This document shows, one piece after another, positions 35,029-43,898 of a stretch of DNA of 64,000 nucleotides (positions within the stretch are counted from its first letter, which is position 1; the number at the start of each line of letters is the position of its first letter). The notes under the pieces were generated by a model. The model was not told the DNA's origin. It searched no databases and saw nothing but the letters and a program-made list of their open reading frames with translations. This stretch comes from Desulfobacterium sp. Its GTDB lineage: Bacteria > Desulfobacterota > Desulfobacteria > Desulfobacterales > Desulfobacteraceae. The stretch covers positions 37,674 to 101,673 of the forward strand of contig JAEINR010000012.1 in NCBI GenBank assembly GCA_016342325.1. Direction: 5' to 3'. A program made the position numbers and the translations under genes.

Positions 35029-36222
35029 ATGACAAGCCAGCAGAGGAAAAGGGATGCCAACACCACCATTGATGTGCTGTTTGAGATCTCAGACGCCGTC
35101 AACAGGACATTGGACCTGAACGAACTCTTTGGTGTCATCCACAAATCCCTTGGCAGAATCCTGAATGTGGACAACTTTTTCATCGCGATTCACAACAGTG
35201 AGAAGGACGCCATCACCTTTGACTACTGGGTCAATGAAAAAGATGAGATGCCCGGTGAGATCACCAATTTTAGCACCACCGCCTCCCTGACCGGGGAGGT
35301 GATTACCGCCCAAAAACCGTTGATCTTCTACAAGGATGACATCCTCAACTTTGCCAAGAGCAAAGGAAAAAAACCCATTGGCAGTCCCAGCGAAATCTGG
35401 CTGGGCGCTCCCCTTATGAGCCGGGACCGGGTGATCGGCGCCATGGCCGTCCAAAGCTTTACGTCAAAAGATATGTACCACAGGTCGGATCTGGATCTTC
35501 TCAACTCGGTGTCCCAGCACATCGCCCTTGCCATCGAGCGGAAACAGTCGGACCGGGCCCTTCGGAACCAGCAGGTAATCCTTGAACAGATACTGGAGCT
35601 TTCTCCTGTTGGCATCACCCTCCTGGAAAACCGGGTCTTCAAATGGGTCAACACCGAGATGGTGAAGCTCTTTGGCTACACCGGCAAGGCGGATTTCCGG
35701 GACAGGAGCGTGGGCATGGTTTATCCCTCCAAGGAGGAGGATGAACGGGTGAACAAGACCGTCTATGCAAGCCTTGCTTCGGGGGGACGGGCCACCTTTG
35801 ACGCCGACCTCATGCGCAGGGACGGCACCATTTTCCATGCCAATGTTAAACTGAGCAGTGCGGACAGTTCCAATCCAATGGCATGGGTCATTGCCACCAT
35901 CACCGATATTTCATCCAGGAAGAGCGCTGAAGCCGACAAGATCCAGCGGGAAAAGCTCCAGGGGGTGCTTGAGATGGCCGGTGCCGTTTGCCACGAGCTC
36001 AACCAACCCCTCCAGGCGATCCTGGGCTGTTTTGAGCTGATCATGATGGACCGGAATGCCGAGACCCTGCCCAGCCGCGATCTGGATACCATCCGCAGCC
36101 AGATCATCCGGATCGGCGCCATCACCAAGCGGCTCTCCAGAATAACAAAGTACAAGACCGTGGATTATCCCGGAAACACAAAAATCGTCGACATCTGGGG
36201 TTCCTCCGGAAACACTGAGTAG
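35029..36222 (+). CDS. GAF-PAS-HisKA sensor protein lacking the ATPase domain
   Basis: This 397-residue protein has a GAF domain (about 15-180), a PAS domain (about 190-305) and a histidine-kinase dimerisation helix pair with H-box GAVCHELNQPLQAILG. The sequence then ends with RLSRITKYKTVDYPGNTKIVDI and a short tail. No N, G1 or G2 box of an HATPase_c domain is present, and the next gene begins 63 bases later. The end looks natural, not cut, because the conserved-looking TKYKTxDY-x-x-x-x-KIVDI tail follows the dimerisation helices. It may be a phosphoacceptor or scaffold using another kinase. No membrane segment is seen. Confidence 0.8.
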   Translation: MTSQQRKRDANTTIDVLFEISDAVNRTLDLNELFGVIHKSLGRILNVDNFFIAIHNSEKDAITFDYWVNEKDEMPGEITNFSTTASLTGEVITAQKPLIFYKDDILNFAKSKGKKPIGSPSEIWLGAPLMSRDRVIGAMAVQSFTSKDMYHRSDLDLLNSVSQHIALAIERKQSDRALRNQQVILEQILELSPVGITLLENRVFKWVNTEMVKLFGYTGKADFRDRSVGMVYPSKEEDERVNKTVYASLASGGRATFDADLMRRDGTIFHANVKLSSADSSNPMAWVIATITDISSRKSAEADKIQREKLQGVLEMAGAVCHELNQPLQAILGCFELIMMDRNAETLPSRDLDTIRSQIIRIGAITKRLSRITKYKTVDYPGNTKIVDIWGSSGNTE

Positions 36223-36285
36223 CAATGGGGTGTGGTTTTCCAACACCCGACATCGTCCGTAAACCATGGGTCGTAATGGGGTGTG

Positions 36286-37608
36286 ATGGGCTATACCGTC
36301 AAAGATATTTTAAGGCTTGAGGTCGCTCCGGCCCTTGGCTGCACCGAACCCACCGCCATCGCCCTGGGCGCTGCCGCTGCCGCCTCACTTTTGCCCGGTC
36401 AGGGTGCTGTGGATCGCATGGAAACCTGGCTGGATCCCAACATCTTCAAGAACGGCCTTGGCGTATCGATTCCCGGAACCGGCGGCCTCTCAGGCCTTGA
36501 TCTTGCCACGGCCCTGGGGGCCCTGGCAGGCGATCCCGGGCTCAGGATGGAGGTGCTTCAACCGGTCACCCGAAAGGACGTTAACAAGGCCTTGGCCCTG
36601 GTGGACCAGGGGCGGGTGCGGGTGAACCTCATGGCGGATCACAAGGGGTTGTATGTTAAAACCCGGATAGCGGCAGGAAACGATATTGCCGAATCCGTGA
36701 TCCAAGGCCTCCATGACAACATCGTCTCCCTCAGTCTCAACGGTGAAATCGTTAAAAAAAATGCCCTTCTTTCCCCCGGTTCCGGCCAGGGCGGTAACAG
36801 CATCTTCGACCTTGAATGTTGGCTCAAGGACCTCTCCATGGAGCGCATCCTCTCCCTTGTCAACGACCTTGACACCGAGGATCTCGCGTTCATCCGCACC
36901 GGGATCGACATGAATATGGCCCTTGCCCGGTACGGGCTTGCCCACAAGTCCGGGCTTGCCGTGGGAGCGACACTTGAACTGCTTGCGGAAAAAGGGCTGA
37001 TGGCAAGGGACATGATCCACGCAGCCAGGGTGCTCACCTCGGCTGCAGCAGATGCCAGGATGGCCGGGGCGGCCCTTCCGGCCATGAGTTCCGCCGGAAG
37101 CGGCAACCACGGTCTCACCGCCATTCTTCCGGTTAAAGCCGTTGCCGATCATCTGGGGGCAGGTGACGAGGAACTTCTTCGGGCCGTGGGGCTCAGCCAT
37201 GTGGTCACCGCCTGGGTCAAGTCCCACACCGGCAGGCTGGCTGCCATCTGCGCCTGTTCCGTGGCCGCAGGTGCCGGGGCGGCCGCTGCCATTGCACAGC
37301 TGCTCAAGGGCGATGGCAATCAGATCGGGGGCGCCGTTGAAAATATCATTGAGGATCTGGCCGGGGTAATCTGTGACGGGGCAAAGAACGCCTGTGCCCT
37401 GAAGCTCGATACGGCAGCCGCAACCGCTGTTCGGTCGGCCCTCTTTGCCGTGAACGGCCTGACCGTGAAAATGACCGACGGCATTGTTGGCGGGTCTGCC
37501 CAAAAGACCATCCAAAATGTCGGCATCCTGAGCTCCCAGGGAATGGTGGCCACTGACCGGACGATCCTCAAGATCATGATGGACAAAATAAAGGGGCAAC
37601 ACCCCTGA
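36286..37608 (+). CDS. L-cysteine desulfidase / serine dehydratase-alpha family (UPF0597)
   Basis: This 440-residue protein matches the UPF0597 (YhaM, CyuA, cysteine desulfidase) family. The N-terminal hallmark is VAPALGCTEPTAIALGAAAA, whose cysteine is a likely iron-sulfur ligand. Other family marks are FKNGLGVSIPGTGGLSG and SSAGSGNHGLTAILPV. Further cysteines fall in AAICACSVAAGAGAA and VICDGAKNACALK, consistent with a [4Fe-4S] cluster. Members break L-cysteine down to sulfide, ammonia and pyruvate, or act on serine. I use ATG 36286; a GTG one codon earlier is possible. It precedes an EamA-type exporter and could cooperate with it in cysteine detoxification. Confidence 0.88.
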   Translation: MGYTVKDILRLEVAPALGCTEPTAIALGAAAAASLLPGQGAVDRMETWLDPNIFKNGLGVSIPGTGGLSGLDLATALGALAGDPGLRMEVLQPVTRKDVNKALALVDQGRVRVNLMADHKGLYVKTRIAAGNDIAESVIQGLHDNIVSLSLNGEIVKKNALLSPGSGQGGNSIFDLECWLKDLSMERILSLVNDLDTEDLAFIRTGIDMNMALARYGLAHKSGLAVGATLELLAEKGLMARDMIHAARVLTSAAADARMAGAALPAMSSAGSGNHGLTAILPVKAVADHLGAGDEELLRAVGLSHVVTAWVKSHTGRLAAICACSVAAGAGAAAAIAQLLKGDGNQIGGAVENIIEDLAGVICDGAKNACALKLDTAAATAVRSALFAVNGLTVKMTDGIVGGSAQKTIQNVGILSSQGMVATDRTILKIMMDKIKGQHP

Positions 37609-37657
37609 TCCCTCACCTATATTTCCTGTTTCCATGAACATCAAATGGTGATAAGAG

Positions 37658-38614
37658 GTGGGTTTTCACCTTTTTGTGAGGATCCCTGATTTGAACAACC
37701 CAAGACTCTCCGGCATCCTGCCCCAGTTAAGTCTGTTGGTGGCAAGCCTTTTGTGGGCAAGCTCCTTTATCGCTCTGAAGCTCGCTTTTGTTCACTATCA
37801 CCCCATGGTGGTGATCGCCGGCCGCATGGTCGTGGGGAGTCTTTGCTTTCTCTTTCTTCCCCAGGTGTTCCGGGGGGTTAAAATTTTGAAAACGGATATT
37901 CGGCCCCTTGCCCTGATGGTGTTGGTCGAACCGTGCCTTTACTTCATTTTTGAGGCAAAGGCCCTGGGACTGACCACCGCATCCCAAGCCGGTATGATCA
38001 CAGCCCTGTGTCCCCTCATGGTCTCCTTTGCCGCCTTTTTCCTGTTGGGTGAGCGGTTGACCCACAGGAACATTGTCGGCATGGTGATCTCGGTAGTCGG
38101 GGCGTGCTGGCTCAGTATCGCCGGCCAGGCTTCCGCCACTGCCACAGCCCCCAACCCGGCCCTGGGAAACTTTTTCGAGTTTTTGGCCATGGTGTGTGCC
38201 GCAGGCTACGGCATCCTTTTGAAGCAGCTTACCAACCGGGGTTACAACCCGTTGTTCCTCACAGCACTCCAGGCCTTTGCCGGCAGCATTTTCTTTCTTC
38301 CGGCCCTGTTTTTTCCGTCCACGGTCATGCCCACGACGATTGAACCCGTGTCCGCCCTGGCCGTTCTTTACCTGGGTTCGGTGGTCACCCTGGGGGCCTA
38401 CGGCTGCTACAGCTTTGGTGTCAGCAGGATCCCGGCCGGGCAGGCCTCCTCTTTTATCAACCTCATCCCGGTTTTTACCCTGATCATGGGCATGGCGATC
38501 CTTAACGAGACGTTGAACGCCTGGCAATACCTTGCCTGCATCCTCGTGTTCGGAGGGATTTTTCTAAGCCAGCACCGGGGGCGAAAGCCGGTTGTGGCTT
38601 CCGTGGTAAAGTAG
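37658..38614 (+). CDS. EamA/DMT-family transporter
   Basis: This protein of about 318 residues has ten membrane helices in two EamA repeats. Typical segments are LLWASSFIALKLAF in helix one and ALGLTTASQAGMITALCPLM before helix four. In the second half are GSVVTLGAYGCYSFGVSRIPAGQASSF and NLIPVFTLIMGMAILNETL. Members export amino acids or other metabolites. The start is uncertain: GTG 37658, GTG 37676 and TTG 37691 (with GAGGA before it) are all in frame. It follows the cysteine desulfidase-family gene by 49 bases, which makes a cysteine or related exporter conceivable. Confidence 0.85.
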   Translation: MGFHLFVRIPDLNNPRLSGILPQLSLLVASLLWASSFIALKLAFVHYHPMVVIAGRMVVGSLCFLFLPQVFRGVKILKTDIRPLALMVLVEPCLYFIFEAKALGLTTASQAGMITALCPLMVSFAAFFLLGERLTHRNIVGMVISVVGACWLSIAGQASATATAPNPALGNFFEFLAMVCAAGYGILLKQLTNRGYNPLFLTALQAFAGSIFFLPALFFPSTVMPTTIEPVSALAVLYLGSVVTLGAYGCYSFGVSRIPAGQASSFINLIPVFTLIMGMAILNETLNAWQYLACILVFGGIFLSQHRGRKPVVASVVK

Positions 38615-38636
38615 GGAGGATGGAGATCCGTCTCCC

Positions 38637-39467
38637 TTATCCCCTGCCGCCGGACCACATGAGCCTTGCCTTGAGTACCTTGAAGTAGTTCAGGTCCGAC
38701 AGGGAGATCATCTTGACGGAGTTGGCGCTCTTTTTGACCACGATCTTGTCCTTGCCGCCGATGTCCATTCCCTCCTGGCCGTCAAAGGTGAGGGCGATGT
38801 CCGTGGGATCGCCGTTGAGGCGGATGGTCACCTCCGAGGCGTCGGGGATGATGAGCGGTCGGTTTGTCAGGGTAAAGGGGCAGATGGGGGTGAGGATGAT
38901 GCCGGGTACCGCAGGATGGATCACAGGACCGCCGGCCGCAAGGGAGTACGCTGTGGACCCGGTGGGGGTTGCCACGATGAGTCCGTCTGCCTTGTAGGTG
39001 GTCAGGTAGTTGCCGTTGATTTCCACTCCGCAGTAGGCAAGCCGGGACAGGGCACCCTTGTTGAGCACCACATCGTTGAGCACATCCACCGATGCGATGG
39101 TGTCGCCCTCCCTGATTACGGATACGTTGAGGCGCATGCGCTCTTCAATGGTGAACCGGTTCTCAAGGACCGCCTTGACCGCGTCAAACAGGTCATCCTC
39201 AATGGTTTCGGCAAGGAATCCCACCTCTCCGAATTTGATGCCCATCAACGGAATGTCTTTGCTGCCCACAAGGCGCGCGGCACTCAAGAAGGTGCCGTCT
39301 CCACCGAGGACGATGACGCAGAACAGGTTGCAGGGAAGCTCGGCAAAGTTGATGTCGTCTGCAAGCACAACGTCGACCCCTTGGTTGACCAGCCACGCTT
39401 CAAGCTCCAGGGCTTTCTTTCGTGCGCGTTCATCCCTTTTTATCACCAGACCAATGCACTGTTTCAT
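38637..39467 (-). CDS. nadK: NAD kinase
   Basis: The start at ATG 39467 gives 276 residues, beginning KQCIGLVIKRDERARKKAL; an upstream in-frame extension lacks family similarity. NAD kinase signatures are the catalytic GGDG at 55-58 (VIVLGGDGTFLSAA), GEVGFLAE, LNDVVLNKG, and the NAD-binding YKADGLIVATPTGSTAYSLAAGGP. The enzyme phosphorylates NAD to NADP and is cytoplasmic. It converges on the EamA gene with 22 bases between stops, where a short agggag/ctccct inverted repeat may serve both. Confidence 0.94.
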   Translation of the reverse strand: MKQCIGLVIKRDERARKKALELEAWLVNQGVDVVLADDINFAELPCNLFCVIVLGGDGTFLSAARLVGSKDIPLMGIKFGEVGFLAETIEDDLFDAVKAVLENRFTIEERMRLNVSVIREGDTIASVDVLNDVVLNKGALSRLAYCGVEINGNYLTTYKADGLIVATPTGSTAYSLAAGGPVIHPAVPGIILTPICPFTLTNRPLIIPDASEVTIRLNGDPTDIALTFDGQEGMDIGGKDKIVVKKSANSVKMISLSDLNYFKVLKARLMWSGGRG

Positions 39468-39563
39468 AATTTTTACTCGAGTCGTTAGTTTTTTTTGGTA
39501 ATGGGCAATGTTCCATGCCCCGTTATCAATAGCTGTCTTTTTACAGAATAGGGGGTCAAAGAA

Positions 39564-39588
39564 GCAAGATGTTTTTAAAATATCTTGC
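39564..39588 (+). other. Hairpin between nadK and livJ
   Basis: A 7-bp stem (gcaagat/atcttgc) with an 11-nt AT-rich loop is followed by a run of seven G and seven T bases. It sits upstream of the livJ promoter and could be an operator or a remnant terminator. Confidence 0.3.
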
Positions 39589-39629
39589 CAGGCCCGGGGG
39601 GGATTTTTTTGCGAATCCCTTGATTTCCG

Positions 39630-39658
39630 TTGACTCTGGTTCACTCTATAAGTATAGA
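39630..39658 (+). promoter_or_regulatory. Sigma-70 promoter of livJ
   Basis: TTGACT (39630-39635), a 17-base spacer and TATAGA (39653-39658) lie 57 bases before the livJ start codon. Box match and spacing are close to consensus. Confidence 0.65.
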
Positions 39659-39715
39659 ACATAGATTAATAAGAGCGTTTTTGGCTGAATCAATTTTAAA
39701 GTTAAGGAGAGCTTT

Positions 39716-40840
39716 ATGAAAAAGATGGGGAAACTGTTTGCCGTTTTATCGACTCTACTGTTTACATCGGTTGCACTGACCGGAAGTTGCTTTGCCGCAG
39801 ATACGATCAAGCTGGGGGTGGCAGGTGCCCACAGTGGTGACCTTGCATCCTACGGGCTGCCAACGGTAAAGGCTGCCGAGCTTGTGGTCAAGAAGATCAA
39901 CGCCAACGGCGGCGTGCTTGGAAAGCAGGTGGAGCTTTTAGTGGAAGATGATGTCTGTAAACCCGAGGTTGCGGGCAACACCGCGACCAAGCTTGTTTCT
40001 GACGGTGCCGACGTCGTCCTCGGCCATATCTGCTCCGGCGCCACCAAGGCGGGCATGGGATTCTACAAGGATGCCAAGATCGTTGCCATGTCTCCCTCGG
40101 CAACCACCCCGGATCTCACCCTGAGCGGTGAGTACCCTAACTTTTTCAGAACCATTGCCCATGATGCCGTCCAGGCAAAGCTCCAGGTCAAGTTTGCCAC
40201 CGAAGTGCTCAAGGTAAAAACCATCGCTGTTCTCCACGACAAGGGCGACTACGGCAAGGGCCAGGCCCTGCTTGCCCAGGAATATTTCACCGCGGCAGGG
40301 GTTAAAGTGGCCCTGTTTGAGGGTGTCACCCCGGGCGCGGTCGACTACTCCGCCATCGTGACCAAGGTCAGAAGGGCCAAACCCGATCTGGTTGTCTGGG
40401 GCGGTTACCATCCCGAGGCTTCCAAGATCGTCTCCCTCATGAGGAAAAAGAGGATGAAGACCGCCTTCATCGGTGGTGACGGCGTTAAGGACGACACCTT
40501 TATCAAGGTGGCAGGCAAGTATGCCGAAGGCGTCTATGCCACAGGCCCCATGGATATCTCCAAGAACCCCCTTGCCATCCAGGCAAAGAAAGAGCACCAG
40601 GACGCCTATGGGACGGATCCCGGCGCATTTTTTGATGCGGCTTACTCCGCTGCCCTGGCCCTGCTGAACGCCATCGACAAGGCCGGCTCCACCGATTATG
40701 ACGCCATTGTCAAGGTGCTCCACACCGAGTATGTGGACACCCCCCTTGGAAAGATCCGGTTTGACGAGAACGGGGATGCCACCGGTATCGGCTTTTCCGT
40801 ATACAAGGTCGAGAACGGTGCCTTTGTAGAGCAGAAATAG
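39716..40840 (+). CDS. livJ: Branched-chain amino acid-type ABC substrate-binding protein
   Basis: This 374-residue periplasmic protein has a signal peptide (MKKMGKLFAVLSTLL, ending near SCFAAD) and the type I periplasmic fold of LivJ proteins. Family marks are IKLGVAGAHSGDLASYGLPT at the mature start, LVEDDVCKPEVAGNTATKL, VLGHICSGATKAGMGFYKD and AIVTKVRRAKPDLVVWGGY. KKEHQDAYGTDPGAFFDAAY lies near the end. It binds leucine, isoleucine, valine or another small solute for the LivHMGF importer that follows. A strong GC hairpin separates it from livH, which would let more binding protein than permease be made. Confidence 0.9.
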   Translation: MKKMGKLFAVLSTLLFTSVALTGSCFAADTIKLGVAGAHSGDLASYGLPTVKAAELVVKKINANGGVLGKQVELLVEDDVCKPEVAGNTATKLVSDGADVVLGHICSGATKAGMGFYKDAKIVAMSPSATTPDLTLSGEYPNFFRTIAHDAVQAKLQVKFATEVLKVKTIAVLHDKGDYGKGQALLAQEYFTAAGVKVALFEGVTPGAVDYSAIVTKVRRAKPDLVVWGGYHPEASKIVSLMRKKRMKTAFIGGDGVKDDTFIKVAGKYAEGVYATGPMDISKNPLAIQAKKEHQDAYGTDPGAFFDAAYSAALALLNAIDKAGSTDYDAIVKVLHTEYVDTPLGKIRFDENGDATGIGFSVYKVENGAFVEQK

Positions 40841-40870
40841 CCGTTGCGCTAACTTGGGATGAATCACTCC

Positions 40871-40897
40871 GGGGGGCAGGCGTTCTGCCTGCCCCCC
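40871..40897 (+). terminator. Hairpin between livJ and livH (attenuator)
   Basis: An 11-bp perfect GC stem (ggggggcaggc/gcctgcccccc) with a 5-nt loop is followed by a short ttcgttg. It probably reduces read-through into livH. Confidence 0.6.
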
Positions 40898-40953
40898 TTC
40901 GTTGCATGAACAGGCATTGAATTTTTGCATATCGGTCAACAAAGCAGGTTTTT

Positions 40954-41862
40954 ATGGATTTTGATTATTTTACACAACTTTTCTTCGGTGGACTCACCCG
41001 GGGAAGCATCTACGCCCTCATCGCCCTGGGCTACACAATGGTGTATGGCATCATACAGCTGATCAACTTTGCCCATGGCGAGATCTACATGATCGGGGCC
41101 TTTACCGGCCTCATCGTCTCAAGCGTTCTCACCATGATGGGCATGCCCACCCTGGGGGTGATTTTCATGGCCGCCATGGCCGCGGTGATCTATTCCAGTG
41201 CCTATGGCTACACCATGGAGAAGATCGCCTACAAACCCCTTCGGAACGCACCCAGGCTGTCGGCCCTGATCTCGGCCATCGGCATGTCGCTCTTCCTCCA
41301 GAACTACGTCCTCCTTGCCCAGACATCCGATTTTTTGCCCTTTCCCAGCCTGATTCCCGATTTTGAATTCTGGGAACCCTATGCCCACGTCATTACCTCC
41401 CCTGAGCTTGTGATCCTGATCACCACCTTTGTGGTAATGGTGCTTTTAACCGTGCTGATCAAGTTTACCAAGATCGGCAAGGCCATGCGCGCCACCTCCC
41501 AGGATCAGGTGATGGCGGCGCTCCTGGGAATCAACGTGGACAGGATCATCTCGATTACCTTTGTGGTGGGCTCTGCCACCGCCGCCATCGGCGGAATCCT
41601 CATCGCTTCCCACATCGGGCAGATCAACTTCTACATGGGATTCATCGCGGGTATCAAGGCGTTTGTGGCAGCCGTTCTCGGCGGCATCGGCAGCATCCCC
41701 GGCGCTGTGCTGGGCTCTTTTATCCTGGGATGGACAGAGAGCTTTTTCACCGGCTACATCTCAAGCGATTACGAGGATGTGTTTGCTTTTATCATCCTGG
41801 TTGTGATCCTCATTTTCCGGCCCTCCGGCCTTCTGGGCAAATCCGAAACACAGAAAGTATGA
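40954..41862 (+). CDS. livH: Branched-chain amino acid ABC permease LivH
   Basis: This 302-residue membrane protein has about eight helices and matches LivH. It opens with FFGGLTRGSIYALIALGYTMVYGI and INFAHGEIYMIGAF, both typical of LivH, and contains GKAMRATSQDQVMAALLGINVDR, the cytoplasmic loop that contacts the ATPase. The end GSFILGWTESFFTGYISSDYEDVFAFIIL is also family-like. It pairs with LivM to form the translocation channel. The gene lies ten bases before livM. Confidence 0.93.
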   Translation: MDFDYFTQLFFGGLTRGSIYALIALGYTMVYGIIQLINFAHGEIYMIGAFTGLIVSSVLTMMGMPTLGVIFMAAMAAVIYSSAYGYTMEKIAYKPLRNAPRLSALISAIGMSLFLQNYVLLAQTSDFLPFPSLIPDFEFWEPYAHVITSPELVILITTFVVMVLLTVLIKFTKIGKAMRATSQDQVMAALLGINVDRIISITFVVGSATAAIGGILIASHIGQINFYMGFIAGIKAFVAAVLGGIGSIPGAVLGSFILGWTESFFTGYISSDYEDVFAFIILVVILIFRPSGLLGKSETQKV

Positions 41863-41871
41863 GAAGATTAA

Positions 41872-43071
41872 TTGATTATGATAGTTAACACTGAAATAAA
41901 AAAATCGTTTCTCGCCTCTGCCTGGTTCATGTTTCTCACCTTCCCCATCATGGTGATCAAGGTGAACACCGTCTCCGACACCATTGAGTGGCGCTGGATG
42001 AACATGGTCGGCGTGGGGGTGGGTGCTTTTTTCCTCTCCATGCTCTGGCGGTATCTCCTGGTCAAAAAGGAGATGGGCGGAAAAAAAGAGAAAACCGATA
42101 AGCCGAGCCTTCTCCAGACGGTTCTGGGGCAAAGGCGATTTGCCATTCCCGCCCTGGTGATCCTTGGGATCTTCACCCTGGTTTTTCCCCACCTCTTTTC
42201 CATGTACCAGACCAACATCATGATTTCGGCATTGATCTATGTGATGCTCGGTCTTGGCCTCAACATCGTGGTGGGCCTTGCCGGGCTTCTGGATCTGGGC
42301 TATGTTGCCTTCTTTGCCGTGGGCGCTTACTCCTATGCCCTTCTCAATCTCCATTTCGGGATGACCTTCTGGGTCGGCCTGCCCCTGGGCGGGCTTCTGG
42401 CCGGGTGCTTCGGCCTGATTCTGGGCTATCCCGTGCTCCGGCTGAGGGGGGACTACCTTGCCATTGTCACCCTGGGATTCGGGGAGATCATCCGCCTGGT
42501 GCTGGAGAACTGGAATGAATTCTCCTACGGCCCCAGCGGCATTGCCAACATTCCCAAACCGTCCCTGTTCGGCCTTGACCTCTCCCTGGACCACAAGACC
42601 ATCTATCTCTTCTACATCCTGGTCGCCCTGGTGATCTTCACGATATTCGTGATCAACCGGCTCCAGGATTCGCGGATCGGAAGGGCCTGGATCGCACTCA
42701 AGGACGATGAGATCGCCTGCCAGGCCATGGGCATTGACAAGGCAAAGACCAAGCTGAGGGCCTTTGCCCTGGGTGCCACCTGGGCCGGCATGGGGGGCGT
42801 GATCTTTGCGGCCAAGACCACCTTCATCAACCCTGCAAGTTTTACCATCTGGGAGTCGGTCATCATTTTGTGCACCGTTGTCCTGGGGGGTATGGGATCC
42901 ATTTCGGGCGTCATCGCGGGTGCGCTTCTGCTCATCCTTTTGCCCGAGTACTTAAGGGATTTCGGAGAGTTCAGGATGATCACCTTTGGAACGGTCCTTG
43001 TGCTCATGATGGTTTTCAGGCCCGGCGGAATAGTCGAAAACGTCAGGAAGACCTATACCTTCAAGCGATAG
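41872..43071 (+). CDS. livM: Branched-chain amino acid ABC permease LivM
   Basis: This 399-residue membrane protein is longer than typical LivM. About 85 residues with two extra hydrophobic segments precede the conserved core. The core has ALIYVMLGLGLNIVVGLAGLLDLG, AFFAVGAYSYALLN, LRGDYLAIVTLGFGEIIRL and the ATPase-contact loop GRAWIALKDDEIACQAMGI. It ends with VLVLMMVFRPGGI. Extended N-termini are common in LivM proteins of this group. It forms the channel with LivH. Confidence 0.92.
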   Translation: MIMIVNTEIKKSFLASAWFMFLTFPIMVIKVNTVSDTIEWRWMNMVGVGVGAFFLSMLWRYLLVKKEMGGKKEKTDKPSLLQTVLGQRRFAIPALVILGIFTLVFPHLFSMYQTNIMISALIYVMLGLGLNIVVGLAGLLDLGYVAFFAVGAYSYALLNLHFGMTFWVGLPLGGLLAGCFGLILGYPVLRLRGDYLAIVTLGFGEIIRLVLENWNEFSYGPSGIANIPKPSLFGLDLSLDHKTIYLFYILVALVIFTIFVINRLQDSRIGRAWIALKDDEIACQAMGIDKAKTKLRAFALGATWAGMGGVIFAAKTTFINPASFTIWESVIILCTVVLGGMGSISGVIAGALLLILLPEYLRDFGEFRMITFGTVLVLMMVFRPGGIVENVRKTYTFKR

Positions 43072-43109
43072 CCCTCGCCTGACGGGAACCTTAGAAAAAG
43101 ACAGGAAAG

Positions 43110-43898
43110 ATGAAACCAATTTTAGAAGTGAACAATCTGACCATGGATTTCGGCGGGCTCAGGGCCATTGATCACCTGAACATCTCCATCAACAAGGGGG
43201 AGATCGCGGCCCTGATCGGACCCAACGGTGCGGGCAAGACCACCTTTTTCAATTGTATCACCGGTATATACACCCCCACGGGGGGAGATATCTGCATCTC
43301 ACCCGACGGCGGAACAAAGGAACGGATCAACGGGCTCAAGCCCAACGTGGTCACCCGAAAGGGGCTTGCCAGGACCTTCCAGAACATCCGGCTCTTCAAC
43401 TCCATGACCGTGCTGGAAAACGTCATGATCGGCTGCCATCCCGTGACCAAGAGCGGGGTGCTGGGGGCCATCTTCAGAACCCGGGCCACCCAGGCGGAAG
43501 AGAAGTTGATCGTGGAGAGAAGCTACGCCATCCTGGAGAAGATCGGCCTTGAGATGTATGTGAACGAGCTTGCCGTCAACCTGCCCTACGGGGCCCAGCG
43601 CCGCCTTGAGATCGCAAGGGCCATGGCCACGGATCCGTTCCTGTTGCTTTTGGACGAGCCGGCCGCCGGCATGAACCCCCAGGAGACCCTGGAGCTGGAC
43701 GAGTTGATCATCAAGCTCAGGGATGAGGACAAGGTCTCTATTCTCTTGATCGAGCACGACATGAAGCTTGTCATGAGCCTTTCAGACAATATTCATGTGG
43801 TGGATTACGGAAAAAAGATTGCCGAAGGCGGGCCTGAAGAGATCAGGAATAATCCCTTGGTGATCAAAGCCTACCTGGGGGAGGAGATCGATGCTTAA
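43110..43898 (+). CDS. livG: Branched-chain amino acid ABC ATPase LivG
   Basis: This 262-residue ABC ATPase has Walker A GPNGAGKT at 37-44 and the LivG-specific ARTFQNIRLFNSMTVLENVMIG. The signature region NLPYGAQRRLEIARAMATDP follows, then Walker B LLLLDEPAAGMNP and the switch histidine in LIEHDMKLVM. The signature reads YGAQRR, a common LivG form of LSGGQ. It energises import together with LivF, whose start it overlaps by eight bases. Confidence 0.94.
   Translation: MKPILEVNNLTMDFGGLRAIDHLNISINKGEIAALIGPNGAGKTTFFNCITGIYTPTGGDICISPDGGTKERINGLKPNVVTRKGLARTFQNIRLFNSMTVLENVMIGCHPVTKSGVLGAIFRTRATQAEEKLIVERSYAILEKIGLEMYVNELAVNLPYGAQRRLEIARAMATDPFLLLLDEPAAGMNPQETLELDELIIKLRDEDKVSILLIEHDMKLVMSLSDNIHVVDYGKKIAEGGPEEIRNNPLVIKAYLGEEIDA

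Noticed and set aside
36490..37644. 384-residue minus-strand frame opposite the cysteine desulfidase-family gene
   Set aside because: Antisense to a conserved enzyme and without recognisable motifs.
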